DNA of 64,000 nucleotides from Bdellovibrio sp. CG22_combo_CG10-13_8_21_14_all_39_27 (GCA_002786715.1 PCTW01000054.1:1-64000); one strand, 5' to 3'. Positions 1 to 9,103 are shown, counted from the first letter of the stretch. Numbers and translations: made by a program. The notes: generated by a model from the letters alone, not told the origin.

Positions 1-143
1 CTTGGTGTACGACCAAAGATCCTCAAATGCTTAAGAAGCATCTCGACATCTATATTTCATATCACAATAATTATTTAATCTAATATTTTCTCTTTCATTC
101 TAGAGATTCTTTATAGAAGTAAACACCACGATTGTAGTCCAGT

Positions 144-875
144 TTAGATAATCTGAAACTGGTTAGACATCATTTTGTTCATTCTTAATCGATCCATAAA
201 AGACAGATGTTCAAACTGCAGTCCAATTCCTTTTGGGTAATGTCCTTTTTTTCCTGTCGAATTTCTGACCACCACCGCTTTAACGTTAAAGTCTCCCATG
301 AGACCAGAAGAAAGCGTGAGTTCAACTGATGAGCCAGGAACAAATTTCCAAAGAGGGGATTCAAGTTCTGACAATGGTGTTAAATAAAGTCCTGTTTTAG
401 AAACATCAAAGCTTTTGACCAAAGTTACGCCATGGCGGTTCTTGATCGTAACAGGCAAAGTGAGTTGTTTGCGTTCAGGGATTAGCCACCATCTCAGTTC
501 AGGATGACTTAAAACAATATTAGCTTGGGTAAAGAGCAGTGTCGCATGAACTCCAAAAAAACCTAAAGTTGCAAAAGTGGTCTGAACAGCATTGTAATCA
601 GCACCAAAATCACCAACAATAAAATTGTTGAATGTCACAAGTCCTAAGAGTGTAGGGACTGTTACTTTGAGCCAAGGATCTCCAAGTAGGGCCAAATACC
701 CGTTTGTCACACTAAATGCCATAATAAGGATATTGAGCCAAGTGAGTTTGGCCAAAATAAGTGACCATTCAGTAAAGGTATGACCATACAGAAAAATAAT
801 CTGCAAAGGCATTGATATGGCGACACCAAAAAGTAAAATCGAAAATACCGTTAAGGAAACTGGTCTTTTCTTCAT
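144..875 (-). CDS. membrane protein with C-terminal PilZ domain
   Basis: Four hydrophobic segments (about residues 8-30, 37-60, 68-88 and 97-120) are followed by a cytoplasmic domain (about 137-235) with PilZ features: a basic RKQ stretch just before it, then DVSKTG (D-x-S-x-x-G) and a terminal GIGLQFE strand. PilZ domains usually bind cyclic di-GMP, so a membrane effector of that signal is likely. The first arginine motif is weak (RKQ rather than RxxxR), so binding is not certain. The start has GAGG upstream and overlaps the stop of the upstream transglycosylase gene in an ATGA, which suggests translational coupling. The target is unknown. Confidence 0.75.
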   Translation of the reverse strand: MKKRPVSLTVFSILLFGVAISMPLQIIFLYGHTFTEWSLILAKLTWLNILIMAFSVTNGYLALLGDPWLKVTVPTLLGLVTFNNFIVGDFGADYNAVQTTFATLGFFGVHATLLFTQANIVLSHPELRWWLIPERKQLTLPVTIKNRHGVTLVKSFDVSKTGLYLTPLSELESPLWKFVPGSSVELTLSSGLMGDFNVKAVVVRNSTGKKGHYPKGIGLQFEHLSFMDRLRMNKMMSNQFQII

Positions 876-1957
876 AAATCCTCACTCTTGTTAGAAAAGG
901 TATAGCAAAAACTTTTTACACGATTGACATATTTCTTTGCTTCATTAAGTTCGCTGTCTTCTAAAAAGTGAGATCCATTTTTGAGTAATGCACTTTTCAC
1001 TCGACTTGGCCCAGAATTGTAACTTGCAAGCATTAAGTCTTCCCAGAAGTCTTGATATTGTGGAAGAGATTCTTTAAGTAAAGGGATTTGGGCTGTCCAG
1101 TAGTTATCGACATATTTTAAATAGCTAAGTCCACCTCGTATTGATTGAAGGTGATTAAGTCTCCATTCATTTTTGGAATTAATTTGACCACTTGAAACAT
1201 AGCGCTTTAGTTCGACATAGTTTAAATTCTCAATTCCCTCATAGTGAGGCCAATCTTTATTGACGTCAGAAATTTCTTTTGAAGCGAGAGAAGTAATTTG
1301 TGTAAGTCCTAACGCTTTTGCTGAGCTCACGGCCTTGTCATTAAATGCAGATTCTTGAGCAATGAGTCCCGCAAGAAAATTGGGATTCATATTAAAAGCT
1401 AATGTTTCCTTTTCAATGTAATTGAGTAATTGGGCATCAACGTTAAAGGCAGAAATGTTTCCAATCTTACTCGCTTCTTGGTGTAGGCAATATGGTGGCA
1501 AAAATTTAGACCAAGTCGCTTCGGTAAAGCTATCTCTTTGATATCTTATGGCTATAGAATGATCACGCTGCGCTGGCAATCTGAGAAAATCGAAGACGAT
1601 CTTCATTTTTTGATTATCGTCACTTAACTTTATTGTCGCCCTTTTAAGAAAGCTGTCTGTGACATCTCTATTATTATAGATCACTTTGATTTTTGACATG
1701 GGCAATAACTCATCTGGATCTTCGATAATTACAGTAAATAGTTGTTGATCATGAAGGCGTTGTCTTCCGGGGTAAAAATGAATTTTGGCACGGCTTGACC
1801 GAAAATCATTTGAAAGAAGAAGTGATTCTTCGGAAGCGGGATTTCGCGTTTGTAGCTGTGTCAGTTCTAATGAACCAAAGGGTGTCATTGGACCAGCACA
1901 TGAAACCAGTGCTGATAAAGCAATGAACGTAACTCCCCACTTTGTCGTCATCATCAT
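872..1957 (-). CDS. lytic transglycosylase lipoprotein (SLT family)
   Basis: The N-terminus is a lipoprotein signal ending in LVSC. Around residue 200 lies the SLT (lysozyme-like) core: QESAFN carries the expected catalytic glutamate, KALGLTQI is the usual following motif, and ASYNSGPSRV near the end is the third conserved block. The expected role is non-hydrolytic cleavage of peptidoglycan glycan strands at the outer membrane. The roughly 150 residues between lipobox and catalytic domain match nothing I recognise; they could be a beta-rich adaptor. Three consecutive ATG codons follow an AGAGAG purine stretch, so the exact start is uncertain by two residues. The gene is coupled to the downstream PilZ gene. 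Confidence 0.85.
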   Translation of the reverse strand: MMMTTKWGVTFIALSALVSCAGPMTPFGSLELTQLQTRNPASEESLLLSNDFRSSRAKIHFYPGRQRLHDQQLFTVIIEDPDELLPMSKIKVIYNNRDVTDSFLKRATIKLSDDNQKMKIVFDFLRLPAQRDHSIAIRYQRDSFTEATWSKFLPPYCLHQEASKIGNISAFNVDAQLLNYIEKETLAFNMNPNFLAGLIAQESAFNDKAVSSAKALGLTQITSLASKEISDVNKDWPHYEGIENLNYVELKRYVSSGQINSKNEWRLNHLQSIRGGLSYLKYVDNYWTAQIPLLKESLPQYQDFWEDLMLASYNSGPSRVKSALLKNGSHFLEDSELNEAKKYVNRVKSFCYTFSNKSEDL

Positions 1958-2168
1958 CTCTCTCTTTAATTCGAAGGAGAAGAGTCAAACCACACTTAAT
2001 TGGGAACCTACGTGCAACATAAGATGTGATCCACTATTATAGCAATTTTTGAGATTCCCATGTTATTGAATTCTCAAGTATAGTGACTAATTACTTGAAA
2101 TGAGGGCCTTGTCTAATTGTGAAATTTAATCGAATTCCCTAAAATCAAGAGATTAAAGGTTGCTATAA

Positions 2169-2750
2169 ATGTTAAACAAAAAAGATCTCATTATCTTCGA
2201 TTTAGATGGAACGATTGTCGATTCTCGCCTGGATTTTGATGGTATGAGAAGAGAGATGGGCTTAGAGGAAGGTCTGCCCATTCTTGAAGAATTAGAAAAA
2301 ATGAAAGATCATCCGGAAATTCATAATTATTGGAGTATTGTCGAAAAGCATGAGTTGGAGGGAGCTACAAAAGCCACTTTAATGCCAGGAGTGGAAAATT
2401 TTTTGAAGGAAATTTCATCAAGAAAATTTAAAAGCGCTATTCTCACTCGCAATAGCAAAAAAGCTCTCGAGATGAGTTTACTTAAAATTCCTCATCAATT
2501 TGATGTCGTTATTTCAAGGGATCATAATTTTCGTCCCAAACCATTTCCAGACGGACTGCTCTCTATTTGTAAAATGCTAAACCATGATGTTGCAAGGGCC
2601 GTCTATATCGGAGATTATCTTTTCGACTTAGAAGCGGCTAGGGCTGCCAATGTTATGAGCATCTTATATGCTCCTGTCGCACAAAGCTTCGAGGAGCATG
2701 CAGATTTGCTTATTCGCCATTTTGATGAACTGAAATTAACTCTTTTTTAG
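2169..2750 (+). CDS. HAD-superfamily hydrolase, phosphoglycolate phosphatase-like
   Basis: Haloacid-dehalogenase fold with all four motifs visible: DLDGT near residue 11 (Asp nucleophile and acid/base Asp), LTRNS for the Ser/Thr motif, KPFP for the lysine motif, and GDYLFDLEAA for metal-binding acids. The length of 193 residues and a short helical cap after motif I fit the small phosphoglycolate phosphatase-like subgroup, which hydrolyses small phosphate monoesters. The substrate cannot be read from sequence. AAGG sits ahead of the start. The gene is convergent with the next, their ends overlapping by four bases. Confidence 0.85.
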   Translation: MLNKKDLIIFDLDGTIVDSRLDFDGMRREMGLEEGLPILEELEKMKDHPEIHNYWSIVEKHELEGATKATLMPGVENFLKEISSRKFKSAILTRNSKKALEMSLLKIPHQFDVVISRDHNFRPKPFPDGLLSICKMLNHDVARAVYIGDYLFDLEAARAANVMSILYAPVAQSFEEHADLLIRHFDELKLTLF

Positions 2751-3652
2751 TTGGTTATAATATCTTTTAATGCAGAATCAATATCAGGGAAGTTAAATTT
2801 AAAATGATTCTCTTCAAGTCTTTTCGAAATGACTTTCTGAGAATCGAGAATAATCGAACTCATTTCACCCATCGCCAATTTGAGCATAAAAGGGGGAGCG
2901 GGAAGAAATGCTGGTCTCTGAACTGCTTTTGCGAGGGCCTTTGTAAACTCTAGGTTTGTGACTGGCTTTGGGGTTGTCCCATTATAAACTCCATTAAAAG
3001 ACTCATCATCAATAGCTTTTGAAATAAGCGAGACCAAATCTGAGACATGGATCCAACTCATATATTGCTGTCCATTTCCAATGGGTCCACCTAATCCCAT
3101 TTTAAATAGAGGAATGAGTTTTCCTAGAGCTCCGCCAGATCGAGCAAGAACAACTCCGATTCGAATGGTTATTTTTCTCGTCGATGTTTTCAATTGTGAG
3201 GCAGATGCTTCCCAGTCATGGCATAGGTTCGCTAGAAAGCCTTCTCCATTCTTAGTGAACTCATCAATGGTAACTTCATTGTTCACTGGATAGATACCAA
3301 TAGCAGAAGCTGAGACAAAACATTTGAGTTTGTGATCTGAATTATTTAGGGCCTGAACAATTTTATTTGTTCCAATGATTCGGGAGTTCTTAAGTTTTTC
3401 TTTCTGCTTATCACTCCATCTTTTATCTGCAAGATTTTCACCCATAAGATTAATGATGGACTCGACTCCATCAAGCGCATCTCTAGGAAAGGTATCGTTG
3501 ATGGAATCCCATTTGTAATAGGTTACTTTTTCTTCTTGAGAAAATTGCTGAGGGTTTCTCGTCATAAGAATTAACTCATGACCGCTTTTAAGCAATTCTT
3601 TTTTTAGAGATTTGCCAACGAGGCCAGTGCCCCCAGTAATAAGTATTTTCAT
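2747..3652 (-). CDS. TIGR01777/YfcH-type NAD(P)-dependent epimerase family protein
   Basis: An extended short-chain dehydrogenase of about 300 residues. It opens with MKILITGGTGLVGKSL, the GxxGxxG nucleotide-binding loop. Other family signatures are NLMGENLADKRWS, SASAIGIYP and RIGVVLARSGGALGK, followed by MSWIHVSDLV and a C-terminal DUF1731-like segment (LPAPPFMLKLAMGEMSSIILDSQKV). These are hallmarks of the YfcH/SulA-like epimerase family, whose substrate is unknown. The promoter side faces the divergent MerR-type gene across an interval with phased repeats, so that regulator may control this gene. Confidence 0.88.
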   Translation of the reverse strand: MKILITGGTGLVGKSLKKELLKSGHELILMTRNPQQFSQEEKVTYYKWDSINDTFPRDALDGVESIINLMGENLADKRWSDKQKEKLKNSRIIGTNKIVQALNNSDHKLKCFVSASAIGIYPVNNEVTIDEFTKNGEGFLANLCHDWEASASQLKTSTRKITIRIGVVLARSGGALGKLIPLFKMGLGGPIGNGQQYMSWIHVSDLVSLISKAIDDESFNGVYNGTTPKPVTNLEFTKALAKAVQRPAFLPAPPFMLKLAMGEMSSIILDSQKVISKRLEENHFKFNFPDIDSALKDIITN

Positions 3653-3719
3653 AGAATCCTCCTCAACTAACGATGTCTCATTCTAAGCTTTATTCGGAGT
3701 AGGCTCAAGGAATAGCTTG

Positions 3720-3756
3720 TAGACGGAATCTAGACAGTGCTAGACAAAATCTCGAC
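3720..3756. promoter_or_regulatory. four helically phased TAGAC-type repeats, candidate operator
   Basis: The pentamer TAGAC occurs at 3720, 3731 and 3741, and the variant TCGAC at 3752. The spacings are 11, 10 and 11 bases, about one turn of B-DNA, so all copies face the same side of the helix. An inverted copy, GTCTA, lies at 3794-3798 next to the likely -10 region. The array sits between two divergent genes and directly upstream of the likely -35 of the MerR/B12 regulator. Binding by that regulator is inference. Confidence 0.5.
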
Positions 3757-3761
3757 ATGTC

Positions 3762-3790
3762 TTGATTTGGTTTAAGTAGCCTGATACAAC
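3762..3790 (+). promoter_or_regulatory. probable promoter of the MerR/B12 regulator
   Basis: TTGATT (3762-3767) and TACAAC (3785-3790) are separated by 17 bases and lie 24 bases before the start codon of the regulator. They resemble sigma-70 -35 and -10 boxes, with the -10 weak. The phased repeats end six bases upstream of the -35 box, so bound protein would touch RNA polymerase. Confidence 0.4.
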
Positions 3791-3813
3791 TATGTCTAAC
3801 AAAGGTTGGTTTT

Positions 3814-4755
3814 ATGAGTGGAAGATATAGCATTCAATTAGCTTCAAAGATTTCAGGTGTAGGTGTACACACAATCCGAGCTTGGGAAAAAAGATATAAG
3901 GCTGTAGAGCCCGAAAGAAATGATACTGGTCGAAGGGAGTACACCGATTTTGATATTGAAAGACTTTCTTTACTATCAGAGCTTTGCACTATTGGACACT
4001 CTATTGGCAAAATCGCTGCTTTACCTACCGATGAATTAAAAAAGTTGCTTAAGAAATTGGGTAAGCCGATGCAAGAGCGAAAAAACTCATCATCAAAGAT
4101 GGATATTTCTCTCATTGATATTAGGCAGTCATTGCAAAGTCTTATTTTGGCCTTGAAGTCATACAAGCTGGATATTATTTCTCACGAAATTAACAAACTA
4201 AAAATTTTATTAAGTCCTAGACAGCTTGCTCTTGATATCATTTCACCATTATTAAACGAAGTAGGACGTGAAGTTGAACAACGCGAACTGACGATATCGC
4301 AAGAGCATGCTTTGTCTGCGATTTTAAAATTTCATATTGGGCATTTATTATTTCGCCAAATGAATCAAAAAACAAATAAACCTTTTAAAGTTCTCATTTG
4401 TTCAATGGAAGGTGACTTTCATGAGTTTGGTATTCTTCAAGCAGCTTTGCTGTGTAATCATTATGGAGTTCAATACTATTACTTAGGACCCAATTTACCA
4501 GTCGATTCACTTGTCGATGCATACGAGTCGCTTGAAGCCAATATGATTATTGTAGGAGCGACTGTTATTCCTGAGGGCCGAAAAGAAAATTATGTCGATG
4601 AATATCTGGAAAGAGTTTTAAAATCTCTGGGTAGTGATGGACAAATTGTCTATGGTGGGGCTATCAAAATTCAATCTGAGAAACTATTAAAATCTAAAAA
4701 AGTAAAAGCCTTTAACAAGATGTTAGAGCTAGATGAGTTTTTAAAAAGTGTTTAA
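3814..4755 (+). CDS. MerR-family regulator with cobalamin-binding domain (CarH/LitR-like)
   Basis: Residues 1-70 are a MerR winged-helix DNA-binding domain (YSIQLASKISGVGVHTIRAW). A helical bundle follows and then a B12-binding Rossmann domain with EGDFHEFG, matching ExDxHxxG with the lower-ligand histidine, and later GATVIPEGR. Light-sensing CarH proteins also carry Wx9EH in the helical bundle. Here the EH is present (LTISQEH) but the tryptophan position is valine (REVEQ). The protein should bind a cobalamin and repress or activate nearby promoters, but photoreception is doubtful. The start follows AAAGGTTGG, and the phased repeats upstream suggest autoregulation. Confidence 0.85.
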   Translation: MSGRYSIQLASKISGVGVHTIRAWEKRYKAVEPERNDTGRREYTDFDIERLSLLSELCTIGHSIGKIAALPTDELKKLLKKLGKPMQERKNSSSKMDISLIDIRQSLQSLILALKSYKLDIISHEINKLKILLSPRQLALDIISPLLNEVGREVEQRELTISQEHALSAILKFHIGHLLFRQMNQKTNKPFKVLICSMEGDFHEFGILQAALLCNHYGVQYYYLGPNLPVDSLVDAYESLEANMIIVGATVIPEGRKENYVDEYLERVLKSLGSDGQIVYGGAIKIQSEKLLKSKKVKAFNKMLELDEFLKSV

Positions 4756-5234
4756 TTTAAAAGCTCAATAATATCTTTTTCAATATCTTCGGGTTTTGTT
4801 TGAGGAGCGTAGCGCTTTATCGGTTTACCAGTAGAATCTACTAGGAATTTAGTGAAATTCCATTTAATGGTTTCTGAACCTAGCAATCCTTTTACATTTG
4901 ATTTGAGAAAATTATAGAGAGGAGCTGCTTCATCTCCATTGACATCAATCTTAGCAAAGAGTGGAAAACTGACATCATAGGTTAGAGAACAAAAACTTTG
5001 AATTTCCTTTTCATCACCAGGTTCCTGAGCACCGAATTGGTTGCAAGGGAAAGCGAGAACTTGAAACCCCTTGTCTTGGTACTTTTTAAAAAGATCCTCA
5101 AGACCTTTGTACTGTGAAGTAAATCCACATTTACTGGCCGTATTCACTATTAAAAGAACCTGACCTTTGTATTTTTCTAAAGTGGTTTCACTTCCATCGA
5201 TGGTTTTAACCTTAAAATTATAAATATTAGACAT
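4752..5234 (-). CDS. glutathione peroxidase family (thioredoxin-fold peroxidase)
   Basis: A 160-residue GPx-fold protein reducing hydrogen peroxide or lipid hydroperoxides. Cys36 in TASKCGFT is the peroxidatic residue (cysteine, not selenocysteine). FPCNQFG supplies the glutamine and KWNFTKF the tryptophan and asparagine of the catalytic tetrad. The extra cysteine in FPCNQ and bacterial context suggest a thioredoxin-using enzyme, as in many bacterial GPx proteins; that is inference. No signal peptide, so cytoplasmic. I start at 5234 because AGGAGA lies four bases upstream; the longer reading adds 11 unlikely residues. Its 3' end overlaps that of the MerR gene by four bases. Confidence 0.9.
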   Translation of the reverse strand: MSNIYNFKVKTIDGSETTLEKYKGQVLLIVNTASKCGFTSQYKGLEDLFKKYQDKGFQVLAFPCNQFGAQEPGDEKEIQSFCSLTYDVSFPLFAKIDVNGDEAAPLYNFLKSNVKGLLGSETIKWNFTKFLVDSTGKPIKRYAPQTKPEDIEKDIIELLN

Positions 5235-5328
5235 TGGTTCTCCTATGCATATGGTCATGGCCATCAATTAGCATTTTAGTTATCGTAATTGGTACTCTGT
5301 ATTGAGGCAAGTTGCAAAGTGGGGGCTA

Positions 5329-5943
5329 ATGAATTTGTATAACTTAATCTTTGGTTTTCTGATGAGTTTATTTATCATGAATAGTTATGGAGCTGAGCGA
5401 GTTTTATTGTTTATCGGTGATTCCTTAACTGAAGGATATGGGGTCGAAAAAAGTGAATCCTATCCTCAACTTATTCAAAATAAATTAGATCAGAAGTATG
5501 GGGCAGGAAAGTTTAAAGTATTGAATGGCTCTGTCTCGGGTTCAACGAGCGCTAGTGGATTGTCGCGATTAAATTGGTTCAAGAAGAGTAATCCTGAGTT
5601 TCTGATATTAGGCCTTGGCGCAAATGATGGCTTGAGAGGAGTTACTCCTCAAATGACAAAAGCGAATCTTAAAAAAATTATTAATGCGGCACTTGAATTG
5701 AAAATTAAAGTTCTCCTTTTAGGAATGATGATGCCTCCTAATTATGGCCCCCAATATACGGACGAGTTTAAGTCCATTTATCCAGAGTTATCAAAAGAGT
5801 ATGACATCGGCTTTGTTCCTTTTGTTTTGGCTGGTGTTGCGGGGGAGAAGTCTTTGAATCAAGGAGATGGTATTCATCCTAACTCAAAAGGGCATTTAGT
5901 CATTTCTGAAACAGTTTGGAATAGCTTGGAGAAAATGTTGTGA
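5329..5943 (+). CDS. tesA: periplasmic SGNH esterase, TesA-like arylesterase/lysophospholipase
   Basis: A signal peptide is followed by the four SGNH blocks: GDSLTEGYG (Ser nucleophile), the glycine block NGSVSGSTS, GLGANDGLRG (Asn) and DGIHPNSKGH (Asp and His). The family cleaves thioesters, aryl esters and lysophospholipids in the periplasm. Residue count (204) fits TesA. I chose the ATG at 5329, preceded by GTGGGGG, over a TTG at 5302. The ABC genes ybbA and ybbP follow with start/stop overlaps, the same order as in Escherichia coli, which supports the assignment. Confidence 0.88.
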   Translation: MNLYNLIFGFLMSLFIMNSYGAERVLLFIGDSLTEGYGVEKSESYPQLIQNKLDQKYGAGKFKVLNGSVSGSTSASGLSRLNWFKKSNPEFLILGLGANDGLRGVTPQMTKANLKKIINAALELKIKVLLLGMMMPPNYGPQYTDEFKSIYPELSKEYDIGFVPFVLAGVAGEKSLNQGDGIHPNSKGHLVISETVWNSLEKML

Positions 5944-6602
5944 TTCTAGATGGTGAAAGTATTTTTAAATCTTTTTTTCAAGGGAAAAAAGAAATACCCG
6001 TTCTGAAAGGTGCTTCGTTGCATTTAGCAAGAGGTGAGACTTTGGCCATTATTGGTAAAAGTGGTTCTGGAAAATCCACCTTACTATCACTGCTAAGTGG
6101 CGTTGATCGTCCCAATTCAGGTCAATTGAATTTTTTAGGAAAAAATTTTACAAATTTGTCTGAAAATGAAATTTCTGAATTGCGAGCATCAAAGATGGGA
6201 ATTATTTTTCAACAATTTTTTCTCATTCCTCATCTTACGGCTTTGGAAAACATCCAATTACCATTACAAATAAATGGAAAGGGAAGTCAACTCGAGGAAG
6301 CCCAACAGTGGCTTGAAAAAGTGGGCTTGGCCGATCGAGGGAATCATTTTCCAGATCAACTCAGTGGGGGAGAAAAACAAAGGGTAGCGATTGCTAGAGC
6401 TCTCGTTCATTCTCCCGATTTAGTACTTGCAGATGAACCAAGTGGATCGCTTGATGAAAAGACAGGTAAGGAGATCATGGATCTGATTTTTCAATTAGTT
6501 TCAGAAAAGATGAAAGGAATAATTCTTGTTACACATGATAAGGAATTAGCTGCTCGCTGCGATCGCATTTTGAACCTAGAAAATGGGGTTCTACTTTCGT
6601 GA
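5940..6602 (+). CDS. ABC transporter ATPase, YbbA/LolD type
   Basis: A 220-residue ABC ATPase with Walker A GKSGSGKST, signature LSGGEKQRVAIARAL, Walker B DLVLADEP and the switch histidine in LVTHD. It belongs to the MacB/LolD/YbbA group that energises FtsX-type permeases acting on envelope substrates rather than classic transport across the membrane. GTG is the start codon and overlaps the tesA stop; the downstream permease start overlaps this stop in the same way. The three proteins are likely made in fixed proportion. The substrate is unknown even in E. coli. Confidence 0.92.
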   Translation: MILDGESIFKSFFQGKKEIPVLKGASLHLARGETLAIIGKSGSGKSTLLSLLSGVDRPNSGQLNFLGKNFTNLSENEISELRASKMGIIFQQFFLIPHLTALENIQLPLQINGKGSQLEEAQQWLEKVGLADRGNHFPDQLSGGEKQRVAIARALVHSPDLVLADEPSGSLDEKTGKEIMDLIFQLVSEKMKGIILVTHDKELAARCDRILNLENGVLLS

Positions 6603-9103
6603 ACTTACCTCTCTCTCAATCATTAAAGTTCCTTCGTTATCATAAAAGAGAAAGCCTGCTCTTTCTCATTGGTCTTTTTTTAGGACTCAGTGTCCTCGGC
6701 GTCGTTCATGATCTGAGAGTCTCCTTCCAAGAAGGGCTAAATTCTAAATCGAAAGAGCTCTTAGGATCAGATCTTTCTTTGTCATCACGGGTTGAAATTT
6801 CGCCTGAAAAAATTGCGAAAATTGATACATATCTCAATAAAAATTTGGTCAAGAAAATTCAACTAGATTCATTCTTTAGTATGGCGAAAGGAGAAAAAGC
6901 TCGCCTGGTTTGGGTCAAAGTACTATCGGAAGGGTTTCCCTTTTATGGTAAATACAAACTAGAATCGGATAGTGAGAGCCTCTTGCCCAAGCCAGGAAGC
7001 GTTTGGATTTACCCCGAACTAACGACCCTTTTAGGGGTGGGTGTCGGCGACAATATTAAACTAGGAGGACGAAATTATCTGATAGAAGATATTGTGCTTG
7101 ATGATCCTTCCCAAGGTTTGAGTTGGGGCAGTGTCGCACCAAGAGTCTTTTTTAACAATCAAGACCTGGTGATTTCTGGACTCGTTCAAAAAGGATCAAC
7201 TAAAACAACCACCGTTTATTATAAACTAAGTAAATCGATTAGCGATGATGAAGTCAATTTATTGGAAGAATTGATTGATGACTCAGCAGTGGAGGTTACA
7301 ACTCCTCTTAAAACGAGTCAGCAAATGGCAAGGGCCATGAAGTACCTCTCTGATTTCTTGTCACTCATTTCACTTGTAGCTTTATTTATGGCCGGCAGTG
7401 GTCTGTATTATTTATTTGGACATCTCCTTGAGAAGGCCAAAACAACTTTTTATCTTTTTCGCTTATTGGGTTTAAATAGAAAACAAATTGGACTTATTCT
7501 GATAAATGTCGTTTTGATCCTCTCTTTCTTAGGTAGTCTTCTGGCCTTTGCAGGCACAGCTGTCCTGTTGCCAACCTTAAAAGCCTTTTTAGCAGAGAAG
7601 CTCAAGGCAGACTTTCCAACAGCTATTACCAGCGAAATTTATTTTTTCTTTTTTGGACTTGGACCTTTGTTTGCTCTTTGCATGACCTGGCCAACTATTT
7701 ATAAGTCTCTTTCAGAATCAATTCCCAATCTTTTTGAAGAAGTTTATAAAAGGACTTCTCTATCACTCTCATATGTTCATTTCCTGCCCGGAGTATTACT
7801 TTTTCTCGTTCTTTCATTGCTCAGTTCTAAGAGCTTTAAGATAGGAACTTTCTTTTTTATCTCTATGCTAGTTTCTAGTTCACTTTATTGGTTAGTTTTT
7901 AATTATACTTTCCAGAAGATTGGTCTTTTGAAAGGTGATCGTCTTTGGCTTACCTTGCTTTCAAAATCAATAGGAAGACAATACAAATCTCTTATCACTG
8001 GACCTGTCACACTGGCCATCGCAGCCATGATGCTGAATCTTATTCCACAAATGCAGCTTATGATCGAGCAGGAGCTTTCATTTGATCCTCAGTCAAGTTC
8101 TAGACCCCATCTTTTTATGTTTGATATTCAAGATGAACAAGTTGATCCCTTTAATCAATTCCTCGTTTCAAATGATTTAACTGCAGATAGAACTTCCCCT
8201 ATGATTCGCGGTCGTTTAACTAAAATAAATAATAAACCACTTCTCGTCCGTTCTAAGAATTCATTAACAAGAGAGCAAGAGCGATCAGAGCGAATGAAAA
8301 ATCGGGGAGTCAATATTACATATAAAGACAAGCTTAATTCCGATGAACAACTCGTTGAAGGAGAAGATTTTCGGTCACCTTTCGAAGAAAAGAACGTTCA
8401 AATATCTCTTGAAAAGAATTATGCAGAGAGAATCGGTGCTCAGTTAGATGATATTTTAGAGTTTGATATTTTAGGTGTCCCAATCTCAGGTAAAGTTGTT
8501 AATTTTAGAAAGGTAAAATGGAGCTCGATGAATCCAAATTTTTTCATCACTTTCTCGCCAGGAGTGCTAGAGGATGCACCAAAGACCCATCTTATGACTA
8601 TTAATAAATTAGAGAATGCAAAGAAGTTGGAAATTTTAGAAAAAATGACTGAGTTGTTTCCAAACGTTTCTGCTGTTGATATTAGTAATGTGGTTGAAAA
8701 AGTTCTCAATGTGTTTTCGCAAATGATGAAGGCCCTTCGTTTTCAAACCTTAACAACTCTATTGTGTGGATTATTTGTGGTCTTTTCGATGGGGCTCAAC
8801 CAAGCCGAGCAAAGAAGAACTGAAACATCCTTGTACCTAATGCTTGGAGTTCCTCGTTGTTCATTAATTATGTGGAGCTTGATTGAAGCGTCTGTCATAA
8901 ACAGTATCGCGAGCATAATGGGAGTTATTGTTTCTTTTGGCTTGACCGCGCTAGTAGTCTTTTTCTTTTTTGATTTTGAGGTGCATTTAAATTTTGAATT
9001 AGGTCTTCTTGTCGCTTTAAGTGTGGCGCTATTCTCCTCTTTTATCACATTTATTTCTCAATGGAGAAGGTTATTTGTACCTCCCTTAAAACTTCTTTCT
9101 TAA
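6599..9103 (+). CDS. FtsX-like ABC permease, YbbP type
   Basis: An 834-residue permease with an N-terminal membrane segment (about 17-37), a periplasmic domain, a first FtsX block of several TM helices (about 250-385), a central pair near 395-440, a second periplasmic domain, and a final FtsX triplet near the end (from about 715). The duplicated FtsX arrangement and length match YbbP/DUF-type permeases partnered with YbbA. It starts with GTG overlapping the ATPase stop. The context with a TesA-like esterase suggests handling of lipids or lipid-modified molecules in the envelope, which is inference. Its 3' end overlaps that of the convergent methyltransferase gene by four bases. Confidence 0.88.
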   Translation: MNLPLSQSLKFLRYHKRESLLFLIGLFLGLSVLGVVHDLRVSFQEGLNSKSKELLGSDLSLSSRVEISPEKIAKIDTYLNKNLVKKIQLDSFFSMAKGEKARLVWVKVLSEGFPFYGKYKLESDSESLLPKPGSVWIYPELTTLLGVGVGDNIKLGGRNYLIEDIVLDDPSQGLSWGSVAPRVFFNNQDLVISGLVQKGSTKTTTVYYKLSKSISDDEVNLLEELIDDSAVEVTTPLKTSQQMARAMKYLSDFLSLISLVALFMAGSGLYYLFGHLLEKAKTTFYLFRLLGLNRKQIGLILINVVLILSFLGSLLAFAGTAVLLPTLKAFLAEKLKADFPTAITSEIYFFFFGLGPLFALCMTWPTIYKSLSESIPNLFEEVYKRTSLSLSYVHFLPGVLLFLVLSLLSSKSFKIGTFFFISMLVSSSLYWLVFNYTFQKIGLLKGDRLWLTLLSKSIGRQYKSLITGPVTLAIAAMMLNLIPQMQLMIEQELSFDPQSSSRPHLFMFDIQDEQVDPFNQFLVSNDLTADRTSPMIRGRLTKINNKPLLVRSKNSLTREQERSERMKNRGVNITYKDKLNSDEQLVEGEDFRSPFEEKNVQISLEKNYAERIGAQLDDILEFDILGVPISGKVVNFRKVKWSSMNPNFFITFSPGVLEDAPKTHLMTINKLENAKKLEILEKMTELFPNVSAVDISNVVEKVLNVFSQMMKALRFQTLTTLLCGLFVVFSMGLNQAEQRRTETSLYLMLGVPRCSLIMWSLIEASVINSIASIMGVIVSFGLTALVVFFFFDFEVHLNFELGLLVALSVALFSSFITFISQWRRLFVPPLKLLS

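Noticed and set aside
1-143. Window start searched for a gene end or tRNA
   Set aside because: AT-rich sequence with no continuing frame of note and no cloverleaf that I could form.
1785-2042. An 85-codon plus-strand frame at the 5' end of the transglycosylase gene
   Set aside because: It overlaps a lipoprotein signal and start on the other strand and has no ribosome site or recognisable sequence.
8743-9048. A 101-codon minus-strand frame opposite the ybbP-like gene
   Set aside because: It covers the TM region of the permease on the opposite strand; the sequence lacks family features and the permease is well supported.
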